Source: a virus
Strand: one strand, 5' to 3'
DNA length: 64,000 nucleotides
IMG/VR virus record: IMGVR_UViG_3300022188_000007
Coordinates: 80,486-144,485 of that record
Shown here: piece after piece, positions 20,262 to 26,958 of the stretch
How positions within the stretch are numbered: the stretch's first letter is position 1
Layout: every line of letters starts with the position of its first letter
Made by a program: the position numbers and the translations under genes
The notes under the pieces: model-generated
Told to the model about the DNA's origin: nothing
Seen by the model: the letters and a program-made list of their open reading frames with translations, nothing else
The model's database searches: none

Positions 20262-20939
20262 ATGAGTATTCAAGTAGTTATAGGCCAGTCCACTATAGTA
20301 GATTTCGGATCTGCCTGTGTGATATCAGCAAACTGGGCATTTGAGCCTGGTAAACAAGATGCTTTTTGTTTAGGGAGCTGGGTCCCCAGCGAGGATCATA
20401 TGATATTCAAACCACAACAAACATTAAGTGTAACCCTATATGCCCCAGGACCCTCACATAATGTAGAGCCATCTGATTCATGCGATATGACCGACACAAT
20501 CGATGCTAGTGTGTCTCCAGGCTTATGTAACGGAACATCTGCACCAATAACAGGGCCATGGATGGTTACGAGTTATAATTATTCTAAAGAATCAAAAGAC
20601 CAACCCGCACAAGAAAGTTGGTCTTTAATTAAGTACATAGGAGCCAGCGCTTTTTTAACAGGCAATGCAGCGTTGAGAGCAGTAGAGCCAGGAACAGTAC
20701 TTAGAGGAATAGCCCAAGGCCAGTGTACTGACGAAGGAGTAACCGGTATCACCTTTGGAACAGGGGGAGCTTATGCAACTTCTGTAAATGGTAGTGTATC
20801 CGCTGGAGCGATAGGAAAACAAACTACAATGCAACACGGTGTGGTAGGCTCGATAGGAGGAGGCTCCAGTGATAAAAATGCTACTGGTACAGGAAGTACT
20901 TCAATTCCTTTAAACCCTATTTATCAGGATGTAAGTTAA
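20262..20939 (+). CDS. Virion structural protein, function unknown
   Basis: 225 residues, with AAAGGAG at good spacing and intergenic motif copy A just upstream, so it may head a transcript. Strand-rich, with four or five cysteines in the first half and a Gly/Ser/Thr-rich tail from about residue 150. WMVTSYNYSKES near residue 105 resembles strand-turn patterns of tail-tube-fold proteins. No enzyme motif is present. A tail-tip or tube-like role is inferred from neighbours. Confidence 0.85.
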   Translation: MSIQVVIGQSTIVDFGSACVISANWAFEPGKQDAFCLGSWVPSEDHMIFKPQQTLSVTLYAPGPSHNVEPSDSCDMTDTIDASVSPGLCNGTSAPITGPWMVTSYNYSKESKDQPAQESWSLIKYIGASAFLTGNAALRAVEPGTVLRGIAQGQCTDEGVTGITFGTGGAYATSVNGSVSAGAIGKQTTMQHGVVGSIGGGSSDKNATGTGSTSIPLNPIYQDVS

Positions 20940-20941
20940 TT

Positions 20942-21376
20942 ATGAATGAATTTTTATTATCAGAACAATTTAAGTTAGAGCTCCATTGGAAGCAAGCTGC
21001 ATATGATCAAGCAGGTATATGTAGATTAAAGGGGGCTTATTTTACAGGCCCAGTTTTACAAGTAGCTGTCCAGATACAATCTAATGATAGTATGTTACTG
21101 GATCTATATTCTCAGTATATAATGCTTGTTAAAGGTACTTATGTAGTTAAATTTTTGTGGGGGGATGTAGTTTATAATGAAGATGGTTCGAAGGTTTTTT
21201 TGTCGGACGCCAGGCTAGAGCATGAGGCAGACCTTAATTCTACACCTAATTTAGATTCTCTAGATTACTTTGTAATTGACACGAGTGATCACGAAATTAG
21301 TATACATCATCGTCATCTAGTGTATAAGACTTTTTTAATAAATTCTAACAACACTTTATATAGGTTTAATGAATGA
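20942..21376 (+). CDS. Small virion protein, function unknown
   Basis: 144 residues starting two bases after the upstream stop, with only a weak AGGA upstream, and overlapping the next gene by four bases (ATGA). Both junctions indicate translational coupling across three genes. The protein looks like a beta-sandwich with aromatic strands. The end (HEISIHHRHLVYKTFLI) is histidine-rich. No family recognised. Confidence 0.85.
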   Translation: MNEFLLSEQFKLELHWKQAAYDQAGICRLKGAYFTGPVLQVAVQIQSNDSMLLDLYSQYIMLVKGTYVVKFLWGDVVYNEDGSKVFLSDARLEHEADLNSTPNLDSLDYFVIDTSDHEISIHHRHLVYKTFLINSNNTLYRFNE

Positions 21377-21867
21377 GTTATTTAGATAAGTTGTGCATAA
21401 CAGTTTCTGGTACTACCAGTGAGGAGATATGGAAAGAGATTCGTTCTTCTGTTGGTGGGACTCAATTTGATAGCCAAGACGCTATTGATCGAATGAATTG
21501 GGAGATAGCGGACTATGACGCATGGGTAGGTGAGAATGGTTTTGTGCCCTTTGATAAGTGGTTGTTGTGGTTGATCAGAATAGGTACTGTTAGATATGGT
21601 AATTTACCTAGTAATAAAATACATGAAGGTAAAGTTGGTCATAGTTATGCTCCATGTCCTTACTCTACTCAAAGTGATGAACTAAAGACCAGGCTCATGT
21701 TAAAGTTAAAACCATCTGACCCATTACCTGCTAAAGCAGACCACACAGAGTCAGGGGTTACTTATTATTTAAGAACAACAGCTAGAGGTAGTAGGTGGGG
21801 GCAAGGGTGTACTTTTATAGGCTGCCCGTATTATATTTTAAATACTCAAAATTATTTTTATACTTAA
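21373..21867 (+). CDS. Small tail-module protein, function unknown
   Basis: 164 residues, start overlapping the previous stop. The N-terminal third is predicted helical and Trp-rich (EEIWKEIRSS, NWEIADYDAWVGENG, KWLLWLIRIG). The rest is strand-rich with two or three cysteines. Not recognised. The change from helical to beta character suggests two domains or a connector role. Confidence 0.85.
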   Translation: MSYLDKLCITVSGTTSEEIWKEIRSSVGGTQFDSQDAIDRMNWEIADYDAWVGENGFVPFDKWLLWLIRIGTVRYGNLPSNKIHEGKVGHSYAPCPYSTQSDELKTRLMLKLKPSDPLPAKADHTESGVTYYLRTTARGSRWGQGCTFIGCPYYILNTQNYFYT

Positions 21868-21885
21868 AAACTAGGAGGAAAAGAA

Positions 21886-22866
21886 ATGGCACTAAACATT
21901 GATACTCAGGATCTTGAAAATTTTCCTGGAACAACAAAAAGAATTACAATCGATTTAAGTAGTATAGTCCCGATAGGGGCTGAAGGGGATGAAAAGTTTG
22001 TATTAAGTACAGTAACTAACTCTTATAGTGATAATGAGGAGCGTACAGGTATACAAGATCTTTATGTGACTAATATGACTGCAGGTTGGTGTAAAAGCTC
22101 AGGGTTTGCTGGCTCTTCAGGTAAGTTTTATTTAGATGATACGCATAAAAGCCTAAAGGTACGGATGGACGCTACAGTGAGCGGGACAGATGGTAGTGGT
22201 TTTTATACTGTAGATCTGACTCCCAATGATGATGATACTCCGGTGTCAGGGGAAGTAGTAGCAGCTGAATTAGAAACAAAGATAAGGGCTGTAAGTGATG
22301 TTATTGATCCTATTGACGCTGGGTTTTCTACCGCGTATAGAAATGCCTCTGTGGAATATAAAAATGGTAAATTCTGGATAGTTTCTGGAAGTATCAGTAA
22401 TTATTACTCAGGCAACCTAAGATCTTCGGTAGTTATTAAAGCAGCAACCGCTAACGATTGTGCTCAAGTTTTAGGGTTTGATCTTCCTACTACAAGTTTT
22501 GATTTATCTAACGTAGCAGTTAAAGAAACTCTATTAAACTCAGGATACACTGCTGATACAGATACATTGAGTGTAAATACTGGTACGGGAGCTTCAGCTG
22601 GTATGGCTTTTATGATCACTGATGGCACTAACACTGAATATTTTACAGCGTTGTCAGGAACCACTGATTCTAGTATTAAAGTGGCTACTTTAGGAACCAA
22701 TGCCTATACCGGAATAGAAAATTCCTATGGAGCTAATTCTGCTAAGTTACAATTAATGAAGGAACAAGACCCTGAAAGTGTACCTACTAATTGGTATACT
22801 TCTATTGATCAATTGGTTCGTTATGGTATAAAGGCATTGGCAAGTCAAATAGATTACAGTAGTTAA
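21886..22866 (+). CDS. Virion structural protein with shared 'SGS...LLGF' module
   Basis: 326 residues, AGGAGG before the ATG. Residues about 85-205 form a module in which a strand region is followed by FWIVSGS, SSVVIKAATANDC and VLGFDLP. The same order appears at residues about 46-150 of the 524-residue protein at 34729 and residues about 220-330 of the 3,391-residue protein at 43160. The pattern is seen in other phage tail and fibre proteins. The C-terminal third contains a second strand-rich unit. Immediately followed by the ThDP-enzyme-like pair. Precise role unknown. Confidence 0.88.
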   Translation: MALNIDTQDLENFPGTTKRITIDLSSIVPIGAEGDEKFVLSTVTNSYSDNEERTGIQDLYVTNMTAGWCKSSGFAGSSGKFYLDDTHKSLKVRMDATVSGTDGSGFYTVDLTPNDDDTPVSGEVVAAELETKIRAVSDVIDPIDAGFSTAYRNASVEYKNGKFWIVSGSISNYYSGNLRSSVVIKAATANDCAQVLGFDLPTTSFDLSNVAVKETLLNSGYTADTDTLSVNTGTGASAGMAFMITDGTNTEYFTALSGTTDSSIKVATLGTNAYTGIENSYGANSAKLQLMKEQDPESVPTNWYTSIDQLVRYGIKALASQIDYSS

Positions 22867-22885
22867 TTATTAAAAGGTTATCATT

Positions 22886-23308
22886 ATGAAGATACATAAG
22901 TTTTGGAACACACTCTGCATTGATTTGGACTATAGATTTTTTTCAGGTATCCCTATAGTGGATTTTAAGTTAATGTATGACTCTATGGATGTAGAATTCT
23001 TACACTTTGTCCCAACTTTAGATGAAGTATTAGCGCTAGGATTAGTCAGTGGGATTAAGTTATCAGGGACAGAAGGGGCCGTAGTAATGAGTGCCAAAGC
23101 CTTTGATGTACTTAAGCCTCAATTTGATGGATTTAATAAAGTTTTTAGTGTACCTATACTATTTATTGTTGAAAATGATTACAATCCTTTAGGATTGCAT
23201 CAAGCTGTATTGAAAGATGATGCTAATGTCATCAATAAATTAGTAGCATATATTAACAGTAGCAATGAATCAGCAATTTTAGTAATTAAAGGAGGGACAC
23301 TGACATGA
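22886..23308 (+). CDS. ThDP-decarboxylase alpha-subunit-like (PYR domain) protein
   Basis: 140 residues resembling the pyrimidine-binding half of sulfopyruvate/phosphonopyruvate decarboxylases (ComD-type, usually about 170 residues). Key stretch: residues 38-61 read as the family's HxxxTREEEAVGIAAGAYLAG element, here FLHFVPTLDEVLALGLVSG. E47 falls where the family's cofactor-activating Glu lies, nine residues before a conserved Gly (G56). It continues with AVVMSAKAF and VPILFIVEND (the family's LLMQSSG and IPLLLLVSWRG), and the end (VINKLVAYINSS, AILVIKGG) also matches. The N-terminus is shortened. It overlaps the next gene by four bases, as expected for a two-subunit enzyme. With tail genes on both sides, it may be a virion protein derived from an enzyme. 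Confidence 0.72.
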   Translation: MKIHKFWNTLCIDLDYRFFSGIPIVDFKLMYDSMDVEFLHFVPTLDEVLALGLVSGIKLSGTEGAVVMSAKAFDVLKPQFDGFNKVFSVPILFIVENDYNPLGLHQAVLKDDANVINKLVAYINSSNESAILVIKGGTLT

Positions 23309-23946
23309 CTATGACTAGGAAAAAGATTCTAAATGGTATAGCCGCTTTGGTATTTGATACTGATATTGTTTTTTGTATTGGTAATACGTTATGTAGGGAA
23401 GCTCCAAAATTCACAGAGACTACTGTTTTTTTAGGTGATAATTTTACTGATTTTTTCTCAGTAATTACTGGAGTAGCGATGACGACCGATAAACGTGTGC
23501 TTGTTATAGTGGAAGACCAGTATCTGTTAAGATATTTTAACTCTATTCTTCAAGCAGCAGTAAGTAAATGCACTAATTTATTTATAATAGTTGTAGTTAC
23601 GTCTCTATATGAGGCATTAGTAACTCAACCTAACTTATTTAAGGCATTAAGATCTATTAAAGGCATATTATTTAATTCAGGGATGTTAACTCATGAGTAT
23701 ACTAGGTATTTGGAAACTAAAGCTTCAATTAAACAGTTGAAAGATATATACTATAATACTATGGGGCCGGTAGTAGGTTTAGTAGCTGTGTCGAGTAATA
23801 GGTTATATAATATTAATTCTGATAGTATTTTTACAGAAGAGTTGGATACAATAAGTGAATTTATACAGAATAAAGAAATAGAGACTTCAATTCCAGAAGA
23901 GAAGCGTAGGGTACTAGATTTAGATAAAATCATGAAGGTGAAATAA
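23305..23946 (+). CDS. ThDP-decarboxylase beta-subunit-like (PP domain) protein, cofactor motif degenerate
   Basis: 213 residues resembling the diphosphate-binding half (ComE-type) of sulfopyruvate decarboxylases. Matching blocks in order: DIVFCIGNTLCREA, FLGDNFTDFFSVITGVAM (family LGSMGLASSIGLGLAL), DKRVLVIVEDQYLL (family KRVVVLDGDGSLL), NLFIIVVVTSLYEA (family NLILVVLDNGAYES) and a closing GPVVGLVAV. The metal/diphosphate motif GDG is replaced by E70-D71-Q72 and the second ligand Asn by Thr99, so normal cofactor binding looks impaired, although the central Asp is kept. A charged 45-residue C-terminal extension is extra. Coupled to the alpha-like gene by ATGA overlap, with AAAGGAGG inside that gene. 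Probably a pseudoenzyme or repurposed scaffold. Confidence 0.72.
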   Translation: MTMTRKKILNGIAALVFDTDIVFCIGNTLCREAPKFTETTVFLGDNFTDFFSVITGVAMTTDKRVLVIVEDQYLLRYFNSILQAAVSKCTNLFIIVVVTSLYEALVTQPNLFKALRSIKGILFNSGMLTHEYTRYLETKASIKQLKDIYYNTMGPVVGLVAVSSNRLYNINSDSIFTEELDTISEFIQNKEIETSIPEEKRRVLDLDKIMKVK

Positions 23947-24465
23947 ATGGCACATATTTTAGTTAAAAATAGTTTAAGTAATTATAAGGCAGTGTTAGTT
24001 GACATTAATTTTCCTATAACTGTAACAACTGATTCTGCAGGTGACCCTCAGTGGGTTTTAGAAACTGCTTCTACATACCCATCTGCTAGTGGTACTAAGA
24101 TCAGACCGGCTTATGCACATAAAGCTACAGCATTTAATAGTCTAGATGACGCAGTTGCTGATGCTATATCAGAGATTGCTAAGCAAATTGATTGGCTTCC
24201 TTTAGTGGAGGATGATACTCCTCCATATATATCAGATATAAGGCCTTTAGGTGGTGCTGTTTCAATAGCTTCTAATATTAATATAGATATAAAGGACGAT
24301 GTTCCTTCAGCCGGCATAGATTTATCAGAAGTAAAGGTAACACTGACTACAGAGAATACTGAATTTGATATTACAGATGAATGTGTTATGGATGGAGATC
24401 CTTTTTATTATAATATACATTGGGAACCTCCTACTAGGGTAACAAGAAATTATAAACAGGAGTAA
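23947..24465 (+). CDS. Ig-like virion protein
   Basis: 172 residues starting directly after the ThDP-like beta gene, with AAGGTGA upstream. Residues about 90-160 (PYISDIRPLGGAVSIASNI, then DLSEVKVTL) look like an Ig-like domain, resembling the C-terminal Ig domains of the 992-residue protein at 26959. The N-terminal 80 residues form a separate alpha/beta part. Likely a connector between the tail tip and the following Big_1 proteins. Confidence 0.85.
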   Translation: MAHILVKNSLSNYKAVLVDINFPITVTTDSAGDPQWVLETASTYPSASGTKIRPAYAHKATAFNSLDDAVADAISEIAKQIDWLPLVEDDTPPYISDIRPLGGAVSIASNINIDIKDDVPSAGIDLSEVKVTLTTENTEFDITDECVMDGDPFYYNIHWEPPTRVTRNYKQE

Positions 24466-24467
24466 TT

Positions 24468-25724
24468 ATGACTACAGATAATTTAAAATTTAGAAAACCT
24501 CACATGACTTTCATAGACGGCTATTTTTACATGCTTGATGATGACACAGACATGCTTCTTCAGAAAACAGATGATGGCATTACTGCATTTTCTTACCCAT
24601 TTGATACTTTAATGACAGACGAGGTCCTAAGTCTTGAGTATGATGGCATCAACTTTTGGTCCCTGCATAATGGGGAAGTTGCTAGTACCTTAGTCGTTGG
24701 TAGGTGGAGAATAGAAAATTATATATGTAAATTAAAAGAAACTATTACATTGAGCAATCCAGGACACAATTTTAATGGCGAAGCATTTACTGTGGAACAC
24801 TACCATTGTACTATAAGCGGTGCTTATTTACCTGGGGATGCAATTATAACCGTTGAATCAGATATTGCAGAATTACCTGGTGAATTATTAAGTGGTATGT
24901 CTGCCACTATAGGTCCTAATTATAATGGAAAAAGTGAAACAATCAACATCCAACATGTTGATGGTAATGTAATAACTTTTGCCGACCCTTTAGAGTACAA
25001 TTATGAGGAGGGCCAGGAACTTAAATTTTATAATCATATATGGTTATTTAATAATGCTCATGAATTGGATACAAATAATGGCGCGCTTTATAAAATAAAT
25101 GCCTACTCAGGGTCTATTTTATTTATATATCCCAGTGGGGTATACAAGGATGTAAAAGCAACCACTTTTTCAGAGATAGATCATTTCATAGATTTCGGGG
25201 TGATAAACTCTTTGATGTATGTAAAGGCTAGTAATTTATTATTTGTTGATATAACTTCGTCTGTATTAGAGTTGGGGTATTATGGCTCTATGGCAATGGA
25301 CACTATAGACGCTAACGAGGTGGATATCCTGGATGTTCTTGATATTTCTGTGTACGGAAAGAATGTGTATAGGTTACAGGAGAAAGCAACTTATTTCGGT
25401 ACTACCTCCACTTGGGCGACTTATAGTTATCAAGCAGCTACATTTAATCAGATGGTAGCTTCCATATCAATGACAGCAACGCCTAATATTATAGCTGCTA
25501 ATGAGGTCAGTGTTTCAGAAATAGAAGCTAGAGTTAAGGACCAATTTTTACAGCCAATAGTAGGCCGTTTAATTTATTTTGCTGTAGCTTCTCAATCTAC
25601 TGGAGTTATCGTAGATGGCTCAGAATATGTTAATACAGACGCTAGTGGGGTGGCGCTTTCTACATATAGATCTGGGTTGGAGGCAGAACTAATTCAGATA
25701 ACAGCAAGGGTACAACAGGTCTAG
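24468..25724 (+). CDS. Big_1 Ig-domain tail protein, tandem paralogue 1
   Basis: 418 residues. The N-terminal part is propeller-like (repeated GYFYMLDDD and NFWSLHNG turns). The middle (about residues 125-185) has a GAYLPGDAIITVES/GPNYNGKSE element shared with the next two genes. The C-terminal 85 residues (TATPNIIAANEVSVSEIEA, VKDQFLQPI, NTDASGVALSTY) are a Big_1 invasin/intimin-type Ig domain. First of three tandem paralogues. Expected to be exposed on the tail and to take part in adhesion. The start has AGGAG at normal spacing. Confidence 0.88.
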   Translation: MTTDNLKFRKPHMTFIDGYFYMLDDDTDMLLQKTDDGITAFSYPFDTLMTDEVLSLEYDGINFWSLHNGEVASTLVVGRWRIENYICKLKETITLSNPGHNFNGEAFTVEHYHCTISGAYLPGDAIITVESDIAELPGELLSGMSATIGPNYNGKSETINIQHVDGNVITFADPLEYNYEEGQELKFYNHIWLFNNAHELDTNNGALYKINAYSGSILFIYPSGVYKDVKATTFSEIDHFIDFGVINSLMYVKASNLLFVDITSSVLELGYYGSMAMDTIDANEVDILDVLDISVYGKNVYRLQEKATYFGTTSTWATYSYQAATFNQMVASISMTATPNIIAANEVSVSEIEARVKDQFLQPIVGRLIYFAVASQSTGVIVDGSEYVNTDASGVALSTYRSGLEAELIQITARVQQV

Positions 25725-25726
25725 TA

Positions 25727-26944
25727 ATGACTTATGAGAATATTAAATTTAATAAAGACCACTGCGTAGTACGTAATGGTTATTTTTATTATATAGATGA
25801 GTTAAATAATGTTCTATACCAGAAAGCTTCTGATGGCTTAGCTGTTTTTACATATCCCATCATAGACATAGTTGGCTCCCCAGTAAAATGTATGGGGTTC
25901 GATGGTCGTTACTTTTGGGCTCTTCAAGAGGGCCCCACCAGCCAGGACATCACCATAAAAAAATATTACGAAGTTAATTATGTAATACATTTAAAAGAAA
26001 CGTTAGAGTTTTATAATGACCCAGACCATTCTTTTGATGTGGACACTTTTACGTTAGAGTTCTATAATACCACTTTGTCAGGTGCTGTGTCTAAAAATGA
26101 TACTTCGATAGTTATTAGTAATTACACCGAGAGGGCAGTACCTGGTACTGTTGTGACATTAGGCCCTAACAGTAAGGGGGACTATGAGGATGTAACGGTT
26201 ACCGGAACACTTAGTGATAGTCAGACACTTGGCCTAGACTTTTTTATTGAGCACGACTACGCTGGAGGCGTTCCAGTATATTTTGCAACTAATTTATGGT
26301 TATTAAACAAATACGCATTTAAGGTCTATGATGATGGAGCTCTTTATAAGGTCAACCTACCTAAAAAAGAAATCGAATCTATAACTGTTGATGCTGATTT
26401 TGCGGCCATAACTGCTAGTTGTTTTTATACTACATTCACAGACAGCTATGTACTTCTTGCTTGGGAGAATAGTTTGCGTTTTTTAAATCTTAATACCTTG
26501 GTAGTAGATAAAACTATGGTATTAGATAATATAAAAGTGGACAAGGCCACTATAATACCTATAGTCGCATTACAATTGGATGGTGACACTTTATATAGAT
26601 TACAAAGATCAGCGACATATTTTGGTGTGGATAATGATTTCTCAACTGTTAATTTTCAACCCTCTCCGATGCGTCCTTTTGTGGACTCAGTGTCCATAGA
26701 TGTATTACCTAAGATTCTGCCAGCTAATGGTATAAATGTAGCTGATGTAGAGGCTGTAGTAAAGGATCAATATGGTGCGCCTATTCAAATTAAACCAGTG
26801 GTTTTTGAAGACTCAGATGAGGTAGGGTTTATAACAATAAAAGATGTTTATACTAATTTAGTAGGAACAGCTAAAACTTATTACAAGGCTGGGATAGTAC
26901 CTAATACTGTATTTTTGATGGTAACAGCCACTCAATATGACTAA
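25727..26944 (+). CDS. Big_1 Ig-domain tail protein, tandem paralogue 2
   Basis: 405 residues, same architecture as the gene before: an N-terminal GYFYYIDELNNVLYQK unit, a middle GAVSKNDTSIVISN/GPNSKGDYED element, then RLQRSATYFG and a C-terminal Big_1-like domain (residues about 320-405, ILPANGINVADVEAVVKDQYG). It begins two bases after the previous stop with only a weak AGG, so it probably relies on coupling. Sequence identity with its neighbours looks low, so the duplication is old. Confidence 0.88.
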   Translation: MTYENIKFNKDHCVVRNGYFYYIDELNNVLYQKASDGLAVFTYPIIDIVGSPVKCMGFDGRYFWALQEGPTSQDITIKKYYEVNYVIHLKETLEFYNDPDHSFDVDTFTLEFYNTTLSGAVSKNDTSIVISNYTERAVPGTVVTLGPNSKGDYEDVTVTGTLSDSQTLGLDFFIEHDYAGGVPVYFATNLWLLNKYAFKVYDDGALYKVNLPKKEIESITVDADFAAITASCFYTTFTDSYVLLAWENSLRFLNLNTLVVDKTMVLDNIKVDKATIIPIVALQLDGDTLYRLQRSATYFGVDNDFSTVNFQPSPMRPFVDSVSIDVLPKILPANGINVADVEAVVKDQYGAPIQIKPVVFEDSDEVGFITIKDVYTNLVGTAKTYYKAGIVPNTVFLMVTATQYD

Positions 26945-26958
26945 AGGGGTTCATTCTA

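Noticed and set aside
22886-23946. Annotating the ThDP-like pair as an active sulfopyruvate decarboxylase
   Set aside because: The GDG and Asn cofactor ligands are missing in the beta-like protein, and no coenzyme M or phosphonate genes are nearby. Only homology, not activity, is supported.
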